64,000 nucleotides of DNA from Fibrobacter sp. UBA7003 (GTDB lineage: Bacteria > Fibrobacterota > Fibrobacteria > Fibrobacterales > Fibrobacteraceae). The position numbers and the translations under genes were made by a program. The DNA lies in the NCBI GenBank assembly GCA_002449765.1, contig DJXN01000005.1, forward strand, positions 1 to 64,000. Direction: 5' to 3'. Under the pieces are notes generated by a model, which had not been told where the DNA came from, searched no databases, and was given only the letters and a program-made list of their open reading frames with translations. Shown here in pieces: positions 38,981 to 47,016 of the stretch; positions within the stretch are counted from its first letter, which is position 1, and each line of letters begins with the position of its first letter.

Positions 38981-40861
38981 ATGGTCATCGATCAAGAACA
39001 TGCCGGAATCATGCGCAAGAAAACACACCCCAGACAGCTCGGTGTTCCCCTGAGCCGCTGGGGCCGCAACCTTATCGCAAGCTGCCCGTTCCATTCGCCC
39101 GAAGAGACGTCGCTATTCTTCTACGATGCGCTCGGCTACTGGCGCTACCGCTGTCTGCAATGCGGAAGCGAAGGCGACCTGGTCGAATTCGTGATGAGGA
39201 GCCGCTTCAACGGCCTCGATGAACCTGCCGCACGCGCCGAAGCGATGGAGTTCCTGGGAGCCCAGGAAACAGAACAGGATTCCGAACCCGACGAACATCC
39301 CTGGATCAAGGAAATCGGCGGCGAAAAATCCCGCGTGCTCGAAAACTTCGTGCGCTACTGCCACTGGGCCGCCTGCAAGAGCCCCTCTTCCGCCGACTTC
39401 TTCGCCCAGCGCGGCTGGAGCATCGGACAGGCCCAGCTCTATGGTCTCGGTTACTACAGCGGCGACCCCGAACCCTTCTACAGCTACTGCATGCTTTCGG
39501 GCATCGAACGCCACCAGGTCGCGTTCTTCCTCGACAACCTGGAAGCCTACCACGAGCCCCGCATCACCATCCCCGCACGCAACTCCAAGGGACTCATCCA
39601 CTCCGTCTACGGACGCTCCATGGAAGACGACGGGATGCACAACCCCTACATCTCGTATGCGTCCGGCCCGACCGACATCCCCTTCAACATCCAGCCCGAT
39701 AACGAAAGCCCCATCATCGTCGAAGGCATGTTCGATGCGCTGACAGCCGACCTCGCCGGCATCCCCGGAGTGGTCTCGACCATGTACCAGGACCTCACGA
39801 TGAGCCACCTGTACAAGCTCAAGGCCTGCGGGGCAAACTCCGTCACGCTGATCCTGCGTCGCGAAGCGAACCGCAGGGAGCAGGAATTCCGCATCCAGAA
39901 CTACCTGAAGATGGCGGAAACGCAGGGACTCCGCTTCAAGTCCATCGTGCTCCCCGAAAACGTGACCGTCGACCAGCTTGTCCGTAACGACGGCGCCGAC
40001 CAGCTTCTGAACCTTATCGACTCGACCGAAGAGGACACCGTCCACACGCACCGCCGCTCCATGCTGCTGCAGGACATCAAGGAAAACCTCGACACGGCGA
40101 TGGGATGCCCGCCCGACGAATGCGTCGGGTTCCCGCTGGACTCCTTCCCGAGATTCACCAAGGAAATCGACGGCATCCAGTCCGGAATCTTCTACGTGTC
40201 CTCGAATCCGTTCAACCTCAAGACGTCGCTCCTTTCGAGCATGGCACTCGACCTCATCGAGACAAACAAGGACCTCAAGCTTATCTACATCGCGCTCGAG
40301 ACTCCGCGCCGCCAGATCTTCGACAGGATGGTCGCCATGCTGACCGGGCTCTCCGTGCTCGATGTGCGCAAGCGCAACAGCGACGAGGGCATCAACGCAA
40401 AGATTCTCGAAGCGACCCGCAAGCTCATGGGCTATGTCCGAGACAACCGCATGGAAATCTGGGAAGACCAGCCCGCATTCGACAACAAGGAACTCCTCGC
40501 CACCCTCAAGGAAGAACAGCGCGAGCACCACGACCTCGTCGTCATCATCGATGGTGTCGACCATTTCAAGGTAACCGACCGTCCCGACCTCGCGGATATC
40601 TACGAGCGCCGTTCGTCGGTCATGCTAGACATCTACAAGACGCTCGACATCCCGCTGTTCATCGGCGGAGAGCTTGTCGATGACGACGGCCAACTGATAG
40701 CGCCCCGCGCCTACCTGCGCGACTCCGACGCCATCTACTGGCTGGAAGCCAAGGACAACGAGCTCTTCCTGACGGTCAATTCCAAGCGGCTCGGCAACAA
40801 CAACCTCTACAAGGGCAAGCTCTCCATCGACGAGAATTCCAACCGCATCTGGGAAGCCTGA
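38981..40861 (+). CDS. T7 gp4/Twinkle-like primase-helicase with degenerate TOPRIM and P-loop
   Basis: The 626-residue protein combines a DnaG-type zinc finger (C35-x2-H38-x19-C58-x2-C61, within ASCPFHSPEE and YRCLQCGSEGD), a TOPRIM-like domain at ~200-345 (IIVEGMFDALTADLAG, Glu248 kept) and a DnaB-like RecA domain at ~385-626. The TOPRIM DxD motif is missing: the place reads LILRREANRREQE near 290. The Walker A region reads SSNPFNLKTS near 407, keeping Lys-Thr but not the glycine loop; Walker B-like VVIIDGVDH is at 520. It starts after AGAGAGG, and a glycosyltransferase gene overlaps its stop (TGATG). Role unknown; no phage genes nearby. Confidence 0.75.
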   Translation: MVIDQEHAGIMRKKTHPRQLGVPLSRWGRNLIASCPFHSPEETSLFFYDALGYWRYRCLQCGSEGDLVEFVMRSRFNGLDEPAARAEAMEFLGAQETEQDSEPDEHPWIKEIGGEKSRVLENFVRYCHWAACKSPSSADFFAQRGWSIGQAQLYGLGYYSGDPEPFYSYCMLSGIERHQVAFFLDNLEAYHEPRITIPARNSKGLIHSVYGRSMEDDGMHNPYISYASGPTDIPFNIQPDNESPIIVEGMFDALTADLAGIPGVVSTMYQDLTMSHLYKLKACGANSVTLILRREANRREQEFRIQNYLKMAETQGLRFKSIVLPENVTVDQLVRNDGADQLLNLIDSTEEDTVHTHRRSMLLQDIKENLDTAMGCPPDECVGFPLDSFPRFTKEIDGIQSGIFYVSSNPFNLKTSLLSSMALDLIETNKDLKLIYIALETPRRQIFDRMVAMLTGLSVLDVRKRNSDEGINAKILEATRKLMGYVRDNRMEIWEDQPAFDNKELLATLKEEQREHHDLVVIIDGVDHFKVTDRPDLADIYERRSSVMLDIYKTLDIPLFIGGELVDDDGQLIAPRAYLRDSDAIYWLEAKDNELFLTVNSKRLGNNNLYKGKLSIDENSNRIWEA

Positions 40862-42051
40862 TGTTCACCATCGTAGACTTCAACAACTTCTGGAGTCCGT
40901 CGGGCGGTGGCGTGCGCCGCTACCATCTGCAAAAGATGGCTTTTTACGAGAAACTCGCTTCGGCAAGTCCCGATGCAGGTGTCCGTTCCGTTTTCGTGAT
41001 GCCCGATTCAAAGACATTCACCGAAGTCAAGAGCAATAGCCTTATCATCGAGCATGTGCAGGCGTTCAAGTTCCCCGGCAACTGGGAATACCGCTTTATC
41101 TGGAAACTCTCGCAGGTGGAACCCGTACTCGCGAAATACAGGCCCGATATCATCGAGGTGGGGTCGCCCTATATCCTCCCGACCGTCGTGCGCAGGGCGG
41201 CAAGGCGCGTGAGTCCCGAATCTAAACTTGTCGGGTTCTGGCATGCGGATTTCCCCGTGACCTACGTGGGCCGCCCCGTCGCAAAAAAACTCGGCGTAGG
41301 CATCGGCACGTTCGCCCGCAAGGAAGCGTTCTGGTATGCCCGCAAGGAATTCAAGGGCTTCGACTGCATCCAGGCATCCTCGAAAGAAGCGATGGCGCGA
41401 CTCCGCAAGAACGGGCTCCCCGACCCGCGCTGGATTCCGCTGGGTTGCGACATCCAGATGTTCTCGCCTACAAAGCGAGACGAAGCCCTCGTCCAAGAAC
41501 TCAAGGCGGGATGTCCCGAACGCCTCACCATTTTCTTCCCCCACAGGCACTGCAACGAGAAGGGAATCGACCTTCTGCTCGGCGCCTATGACATCCTGAC
41601 GCAGAAACTTCGGCACGAGCCCGCCATCGTATTCGCGGGCACGGGGCCGAGCCTCCCGCTGGTCGAGGAAGCGGCACGGAAGTACGAACACGTGCGCTAC
41701 ATCGGGTTCGTCAATTCCATCGACGAGATGGCGCGCTACTATGCAAGCGTGGACCTGGGGCTCGCCCTATCGAGCTGGGAAACCTTCGGGCTTTCCATCC
41801 TCGAGAGCATGGCAAGCGGGAACGCCCAGGTGGGAGCCGCCGCGGGAGCCGCCTTCGAGCACGTGACGGAATCGGGAGCAGGGACCATCCTCAAGGAACG
41901 CACCCCCACAGCGCTCGCCGACGCCATCGTGGAACTCTACCATTCCGACATGGCCGCCATGAAGCAGAAAGCCCGTGCCTACGCCGAAAAATTCAGCTGG
42001 AACGACTGCTTTACGCGCCAGCTGGAACTCTATAGACAAATTCGCAAGTAA
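40861..42051 (+). CDS. Family 4 glycosyltransferase (GT-B fold)
   Basis: The 396-residue enzyme has the GT4 pattern: N-terminal Gly-rich acceptor region SPSGGGVRRYHLQKM, FWHADFPVTYVGRP, the donor domain with IFFPHRHCNEKGIDLLLGAYDIL, VFAGTGPSLPLVEEAA, YIGFVNSIDEMARYYASVDLGLALSSWETFGLSILESMA (given in part), the last holding the E-x7-E catalytic/donor motif. It transfers a sugar to lipid or polysaccharide. Its ATG overlaps the stop of the primase-helicase-like gene, an odd functional pairing that may be only a transcriptional one. Confidence 0.9.
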   Translation: MFTIVDFNNFWSPSGGGVRRYHLQKMAFYEKLASASPDAGVRSVFVMPDSKTFTEVKSNSLIIEHVQAFKFPGNWEYRFIWKLSQVEPVLAKYRPDIIEVGSPYILPTVVRRAARRVSPESKLVGFWHADFPVTYVGRPVAKKLGVGIGTFARKEAFWYARKEFKGFDCIQASSKEAMARLRKNGLPDPRWIPLGCDIQMFSPTKRDEALVQELKAGCPERLTIFFPHRHCNEKGIDLLLGAYDILTQKLRHEPAIVFAGTGPSLPLVEEAARKYEHVRYIGFVNSIDEMARYYASVDLGLALSSWETFGLSILESMASGNAQVGAAAGAAFEHVTESGAGTILKERTPTALADAIVELYHSDMAAMKQKARAYAEKFSWNDCFTRQLELYRQIRK

Positions 42052-42059
42052 TCTTTTTC

Positions 42060-42202
42060 GCCAGTTCTAAAGCGAGAACGAAGCTGGCCGAAGTTTATTT
42101 CAAAACCGATGCTAGAAGCGAGCAGAACGACGCCGCAGGACCGAAGCTGTACATAAGTACAGCGAGAGTCCGAGAAGGAAGTTATGCGAAGCTTATAGCG
42201 AG
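42060..42202. repeat. Structured intergenic element with repeated AGCGAG motifs and a perfect palindromic hairpin
   Basis: The 153-base gap between convergent genes holds AGCGAG at 42071, 42117, 42161 and 42197 (spacing 46, 44, 36), GCCAGTTCT..AGAACGAAGCTGGC that can fold, and the perfect hairpin GCTGTAC-ATAA-GTACAGC at 42146-42163. There is no T-run. It resembles a dispersed intergenic repeat or structured RNA more than a plain terminator. Confidence 0.45.
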
Positions 42203-42204
42203 GC

Positions 42205-44826
42205 TCACTTTTTCTTGAGCCAGGTTCCGCAAAGGAACATCGTGAACACGATACTCGTGATGAGGAACATAGCGATACTGATGCAGGCGAGGTCGCCGAT
42301 GCCCTTGAGACCGCGATGCGTCGTAAACAGGAACCCGACAAAGCCCGCGATAGTCGTCGTGGAACTTGCCATCACGTTTCTGCCCGTGGTGTCCATCAGC
42401 TGGCGAAGGGTCATGTTCTTGTCGCTCATCCAGGATGTTATCATGTGGATGGTGGAATCGATACCGATACCAAGCGCCATCGGAATCACGATAACGTTGT
42501 ATATACTGATTTTCCCGAACTCGAACAGGTCGGTAAGGACACCCAAAAGTCCAAGCGTCAGGAGCGTTCCCATTCCAAAGGAGATGCAGCCCGCCGCAAA
42601 CAGCTTGGGTTTCCGGAACGAAACCACGAGCGTACCGAAAATAACCAGGATTATCACGAGAGCAAGCCTGAAGCTATCCTGCTTCACGGACTCGATGACA
42701 TCGGAAAGGATGAACTGCGAAGAGAACGTGCGCAGGTCCTCGCCGTCGAAATTCCAGTGGCTGTAGCGATCCTGGAAGTTATGAAGCGCCTTCGCATCCC
42801 AACTCGGGAAATTGCCGTAGATAAAGCCAATCTTTCCGTAGCTGCCGTCCTTTTCACGGAGCAGGTCGAGCGCCCATTCGGGAATATCCTCGGCCGTAAA
42901 AGGCTTCTCGACGGAGGCCAGGTTCCGGAGGTTCGCGATATTTGCGGAATCCTCCCCTTCGGCACGGTCAAACACGCGAGCTTCGACCAGGTCTCGGATT
43001 TCCTCGATAATTTCGAGGCGCCGTTCCTGGGAATCCAGCGACGGCACGAACGACTTCAGGGTGAGGAAACTCCGGAGCGTAGGATCCTTTTCCACATGCA
43101 GACGCACCATCAGGGTATCGTAAAGCATGTCGAGCTGTTCGGCCTTGCTTCCCATGACGGCCGCAGGAGTAGAAGTGGCCCGGTTGTTCGTACGCGTCAC
43201 GCTCGTGTTGATGCCGTTTTCCTGTTTCTTTTCCGTCGAGACACGACGCAGGTTGCGCAGGTTGTGTTCAAAGTCCACATCCTGGGCAAACCAGAGCGAA
43301 ACGGCACCGAGCGCAAAGCCTGCAAGAGCCGCGTACTTGAAAAAGCGACGGATTTTATCCTCGTCCCAGGACTTGGGCAACAGCGTGTTATCGGGCGCCT
43401 TCGGGATCCCCCCCATGCACTTGATAAAGACCGGAAGCACGAGCACCGAGGTAAGCATACTGAACAATACGCCCATCGACGCCACCACGCCGAACTCGTA
43501 GAAGCCGCGGAAGTGTGCCGCAAGCAAAGTGAGGAACGCGGCGATAGTCGTGAAACTTGCAAGGAAGAACGGCTTGAGCATCTTCCTCTGGGCCGCTTCC
43601 AGGACTTCTTCCAAAGTCGCATGCTTGTGCAGCAACTTCTGCGAAGTGCCCAAAATGTGAATCGAGTAGTCGATGCCGATGCCCAGAATGATGGAAGCGA
43701 CAAATACCGTGAACGGATTCAGCTTCCCGTAGAAGAGGGCAGTAAACGCAAGCGTCGGGAGGCAAGCGTACAGCACCGAAGCAGTCACCAGAATCGGGCC
43801 CTTCACGCTCCTGAAGAAGAAAATCGTGAGGAAGATGATGAGCACCAGGCTGATGCCGAACGAGAAGATGGAATCGTTCGCCACGTCATCCACTTCCTTG
43901 AGGCCTTCGTAAGTCCCTTCCACCGTAAAGCGCGTCGGCACGGGATATGTCTTGGAGTTGAAATAAGCAAGCAGGGAATCGGTCCGCGCGAGAATGCGCG
44001 TCACGAACTCGTAATCGGTCGAGGGCCTGAGAAGTTTCGCGTTCACCACGCCGTTGAAGAGAATCTTTCCGGTACTGTCCGGACGCGGGCAACCGATAAG
44101 GCGCGTCTTCAGGTGTGCCGGGACAGGCTTTTTCTTGTCCCATTCCTCGGCTTCGGGAGACTTGTCGTCCTTCTTTGCGGATTCTTCCTCGCCCTTCTTG
44201 AAAAACGTATCGAACGCGCTCACCGCCTCGTCGGGAAGTCCCAGTTCCTGCGGCAGGTTCGCATCGAACCACACGCGTTCCTTCTTGGTGGGCGCCGCAG
44301 ATGCCGTTCCGCCTGCAGAATCGGAAGCGGGAGCATCGCCCAGCAAATCGACGACCAGGGGGCCGTTCTTGCGCCCTATTTCGAGTTGCAGGTCTTCGAG
44401 GTTGTCGCGGATGTGTTCGAGATGCTTGACCGGCAAGTAGAGGAGCGCATTGTCCTTGAAAAACTTGTTGTCGTTGTCCACCTGCGTCGAGACGTAGTCG
44501 CCCTGCCAGTTCTTGCGGATGTAATCGCTGATGGAATCCTGCAGAGCGGCGACCAGTTCCACGTCCTCGCTCTGGATGGCAATCATGAAGCGGTCGGTAG
44601 ATCCGAAACGCTGGTAAGATTCTTCAAGAGCCTTCACGCTCGGCGTATTTTCGGGAAGCAGGTGCGAGAGGTCCGCATCGAGTTTGAGCCCCGGCTTTAC
44701 GAGAATCGGGAACGCACAGAGGACGGCGAGCAGCAGGTAGAAGGCCAGCGCCTTGTACTTGTGGGCACAAATCAGGGGTATGTACCAGTTCGAAAATCTT
44801 TCAATCAGGGATTTCTTTTCGTTCAT
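42205..44826 (-). CDS. RND/MMPL-family transporter
   Basis: The 873-residue protein has a helix near residue 15-40 (ALAFYLLLAVLCAFPILV), a large periplasmic loop (~45-290), a helix bundle (SFGISLVLIIFLTIFFFRSV, ASIILGIGIDYSIHILGTSQKLL, TIAAFLTLLAAHF), a second loop and a second bundle ending FLITSIVFTMFLCGTWLKKK. The two GIGID(Y/S) segments are the usual repeated TM4/TM10 acidic motifs of MMPL and sterol-sensing-like RND proteins, which export lipids. I start at 44826 where homology begins; upstream residues would overlap the neighbouring gene. The glycosyltransferase gene ends 26 bases upstream, suggesting linked lipid/glycan export. Confidence 0.88.
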   Translation of the reverse strand: MNEKKSLIERFSNWYIPLICAHKYKALAFYLLLAVLCAFPILVKPGLKLDADLSHLLPENTPSVKALEESYQRFGSTDRFMIAIQSEDVELVAALQDSISDYIRKNWQGDYVSTQVDNDNKFFKDNALLYLPVKHLEHIRDNLEDLQLEIGRKNGPLVVDLLGDAPASDSAGGTASAAPTKKERVWFDANLPQELGLPDEAVSAFDTFFKKGEEESAKKDDKSPEAEEWDKKKPVPAHLKTRLIGCPRPDSTGKILFNGVVNAKLLRPSTDYEFVTRILARTDSLLAYFNSKTYPVPTRFTVEGTYEGLKEVDDVANDSIFSFGISLVLIIFLTIFFFRSVKGPILVTASVLYACLPTLAFTALFYGKLNPFTVFVASIILGIGIDYSIHILGTSQKLLHKHATLEEVLEAAQRKMLKPFFLASFTTIAAFLTLLAAHFRGFYEFGVVASMGVLFSMLTSVLVLPVFIKCMGGIPKAPDNTLLPKSWDEDKIRRFFKYAALAGFALGAVSLWFAQDVDFEHNLRNLRRVSTEKKQENGINTSVTRTNNRATSTPAAVMGSKAEQLDMLYDTLMVRLHVEKDPTLRSFLTLKSFVPSLDSQERRLEIIEEIRDLVEARVFDRAEGEDSANIANLRNLASVEKPFTAEDIPEWALDLLREKDGSYGKIGFIYGNFPSWDAKALHNFQDRYSHWNFDGEDLRTFSSQFILSDVIESVKQDSFRLALVIILVIFGTLVVSFRKPKLFAAGCISFGMGTLLTLGLLGVLTDLFEFGKISIYNVIVIPMALGIGIDSTIHMITSWMSDKNMTLRQLMDTTGRNVMASSTTTIAGFVGFLFTTHRGLKGIGDLACISIAMFLITSIVFTMFLCGTWLKKK

Positions 44827-44852
44827 TTTTTTACCTACGCCACAGTTTCGTT

Positions 44853-45866
44853 CTAGGAGAAAATCTTTCCGAGCAATTCCAGGGGTTTCACGAGTATAGG
44901 GATATTCTTGTATAGCCACGCAAGCGATTTTGCGAAGGCGTAGCTACGGATAATGTAGGCACCGGCTGCACCCACCTTCTTCGTCTGGAATTCGAAGGCT
45001 TCCTTCGCATGCGCAATCACGTCGTCGTAATACCCGTCGATATGCACCGACCTGTCGGCATTGACCGTGACAGGCAAATTTTTCAGGTTCGTATAGAAAT
45101 CGCGACGTAGGATTTTCGGCAAGAAAAGGTTCATACTCTCGGGAACCTTGCGACCGCGCGTATCGATAATGCGGGACCCGAAAAAGTGGAGAACCTTCGC
45201 CGTAGGCAAGAACCGGTTACCGTAAGCGAGCTGGCAGTTCCATCCACCAGGCATCTCCTTGATGGCATAACCCGACCTGAAATCCGTCTCGGCGAGGCTC
45301 GCCATATCGTAGGGGAATCCCTTCGTCACGCACTCCTCCCAGAGCGTATGCCAGGTCTCGAAGAACTTGTGCATTTCGGGAGTGTCCGGCACGTACATTA
45401 CACCGCTGTTGAAAAGCTGGTCGTTCAGAATCGGCGAAAATCCCATGCGTTTCGCGTTGTTCAGAACCTTCTTGCGGTTGATTGCCTTCGAGAGGTTCGT
45501 GTGGAAGTCGAGCACCGCGTAGATGCCGCCTTTCCATTCCTCTGGAATTGAGAGGTCACCCACGACAGCGATATCGGAATCGAGGAACAAGAAATCGCCA
45601 TCAATCACGTTCCTTATCGAGGTCTTCAGGAAACGCGAACGAAGCATCGGGGTGAGTTTTTCGTCAAGCGTGAGCGCCTTGATCTCGTCGACCGCATCCT
45701 TGAGGGCGGCACGGTTACCGGTGAGAGTCGCAAGCGTCCTGTCGTCGGTCAAGAGCGTCACAAATGCACCCGGATTGTGGACCCGGAGAGATGCAACCGC
45801 CACGAGCGTCTGCTCGCAATAAAAATCCTTCGGGGAACTTGTCAGGACAAAAACATACTTGGTCAT
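44853..45866 (-). CDS. Family 8-like glycosyltransferase
   Basis: The 337-residue product has a GT-A fold opening (YVFVLTSSPKDFYCEQTLVA, a sugar-nucleotide site in SLRVHNPGAFVTLLTDD), the metal-binding DxD in FLFLDSDIAVVG, and QLFNSGVMYV, typical of GT8-type enzymes, followed by HFFGS late in the sequence as the second metal ligand. The start at 45866 gives AGAGG upstream at nine bases; the longer frame would enter the divergent promoter region. It likely adds a hexose to surface glycan or lipid. It is followed by the RND transporter after 26 bases, and is divergent from rpiB. Confidence 0.8.
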   Translation of the reverse strand: MTKYVFVLTSSPKDFYCEQTLVAVASLRVHNPGAFVTLLTDDRTLATLTGNRAALKDAVDEIKALTLDEKLTPMLRSRFLKTSIRNVIDGDFLFLDSDIAVVGDLSIPEEWKGGIYAVLDFHTNLSKAINRKKVLNNAKRMGFSPILNDQLFNSGVMYVPDTPEMHKFFETWHTLWEECVTKGFPYDMASLAETDFRSGYAIKEMPGGWNCQLAYGNRFLPTAKVLHFFGSRIIDTRGRKVPESMNLFLPKILRRDFYTNLKNLPVTVNADRSVHIDGYYDDVIAHAKEAFEFQTKKVGAAGAYIIRSYAFAKSLAWLYKNIPILVKPLELLGKIFS

Positions 45867-45948
45867 GGAATCAAACCTCTCAAATGGAAAAATAGATTTA
45901 TTTGCGCACGAACGGACCTCCAGCCCGGTCATTATCCGATGAATTAAC

Positions 45949-45956
45949 TATATTGC
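45949..45956 (+). promoter_or_regulatory. rpiB: TATATTGC -7-like promoter element for rpiB
   Basis: TATATTGC, the same 8-mer as before rpsP, 55 bases before the rpiB ATG. Confidence 0.5.
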
Positions 45957-46011
45957 AGGACGAAATAAAGCGGGGAAGAACCTTTCCTTCCGCAACTCCA
46001 GGAGTCAAAAA

Positions 46012-46449
46012 ATGTTCAAGACCATCGCTATCGGCTGCGACCACGCCGCGTTCGAATACAAGGAAAAGCTCGTCAAGTTTCTGGAAGGCAAGGGCTACAA
46101 AGTCCTTGACATGGGAACGGACTCCACGGAATCGTGCGACTACCCGATTTTTGCGGACAAGGTCTGCAACAAGGTGACTAGCAAGGAAGCCGACTGCGGA
46201 ATCCTCATCTGCGGCACGGGCATCGGCATGAGCATGGCCGCGAACAAGCACAAGGGCATCCGTGCGGCAGTCGTAGGCGACCTCACCTCCTGCGAATTCA
46301 CGCGTCTCCACAATGACGCGAACGTGCTCTGCATGGGAGCCCGCATCATCGCCTACGCCCAGTGCGAAGTTTTCGCCACCAAGTTCCTCGAAACGGAATT
46401 CATGGGCGGCAAGCACAAGAAGCGCATCGACATGTTCGAGCCGGCATAA
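46012..46449 (+). CDS. rpiB: Ribose-5-phosphate isomerase B
   Basis: The 145-residue enzyme interconverts ribose 5-phosphate and ribulose 5-phosphate. Motifs: IGCDHAAFEYK at the N-terminus, DYPIFADKV, CGILICGTGIGMSMAANK with the catalytic Cys, and TRLHNDANVLCMGARII. Length is normal for RpiB. CCAGGAGT lies just before the ATG as ribosome-binding site. It seems to be a single-gene unit or to run into the next gene after 51 AT-rich bases. Confidence 0.96.
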   Translation: MFKTIAIGCDHAAFEYKEKLVKFLEGKGYKVLDMGTDSTESCDYPIFADKVCNKVTSKEADCGILICGTGIGMSMAANKHKGIRAAVVGDLTSCEFTRLHNDANVLCMGARIIAYAQCEVFATKFLETEFMGGKHKKRIDMFEPA

Positions 46450-46500
46450 TCACAACTTTTTGCTCCTTTTTCGCATTTTTTTTGCTAAATTACTTGATGT

Positions 46501-46995
46501 ATGGTACAGTTTAGTCAAACTTCATGGCAAGAGTTCTCGCTTCCCAATGTCCTGGAAACGCTTCGATACGCTCCCATGAACTTGACTATCGGGAAAACCC
46601 CGCTCCTTCACTACGTATTCCCCCAAGAACTCGTTCCCGGTGCGACCATCCGCTACCACCTCCAGTGCGGGTTCAAGGCCATCAAGTGGACCGGCATCAT
46701 CAGTTCGGTCAAGGAAAACCAGGTCACCGTCCGCCTGGGGCAGGGTCCGTTCCGCGGATTCACGGGCAGCCATAAGTTCGCCCCCGAAGGCCACATGACC
46801 GCCTGCTACGACGAGTTCTCCTTCCAGGGCTTCATCGGCATATCCGAGGAGGTCTTTGCGGGGCTCATGGCGAACGCGAACCTCGTTTACGGCATTTTTG
46901 CCCGCAAGGATACCCGCGACGTGATGCTTTCCATCGAATCCCAGAAAAAGACGCAGGCGTTCGAATCCCTCGACCTGGGTGCCACGGCGGGTTAA
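46501..46995 (+). CDS. SRPBCC-like (START/polyketide-cyclase fold) protein
   Basis: The 164-residue protein fits the helix-grip pattern: an N-terminal helix with SQTSWQEFSLPNVLETL, beta strands with ELVPGATIRYHLQC, ISSVKENQVTVRLGQGPF and GHMTACYDEFSFQGF, and a long C-terminal helix. This fold binds hydrophobic ligands; the substrate is unknown. A TAAATTAC element lies seven bases before the ATG with no ribosome-binding site. A UbiD-family gene follows after 21 bases, so a link to aromatic or quinone metabolism is possible but only inferred. Confidence 0.6.
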   Translation: MVQFSQTSWQEFSLPNVLETLRYAPMNLTIGKTPLLHYVFPQELVPGATIRYHLQCGFKAIKWTGIISSVKENQVTVRLGQGPFRGFTGSHKFAPEGHMTACYDEFSFQGFIGISEEVFAGLMANANLVYGIFARKDTRDVMLSIESQKKTQAFESLDLGATAG

Positions 46996-47016
46996 GCCCG
47001 CACCGGGGGTTCCGCC

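Noticed and set aside
39113..40564. Open frame opposite the primase-helicase-like gene
   Set aside because: No recognisable motif; the plus strand carries the zinc finger and ATPase order.
24411..40861. Prophage or integrated plasmid suggested by two replication-like proteins
   Set aside because: The genes between and around them are housekeeping or envelope genes; no integrase, capsid, portal, terminase or att repeats seen.
42316..44856. Long open frame opposite the RND transporter gene
   Set aside because: No domain or signal, Arg/Glu/His-rich composition; the minus-strand transporter is clearly the real gene.
45914..45923. GGACCTCCAG shared with the 16048 inverted repeat as a regulatory site
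   Set aside because: Only a 10-base match without the inverted-repeat context; may be chance, so not listed as a feature.
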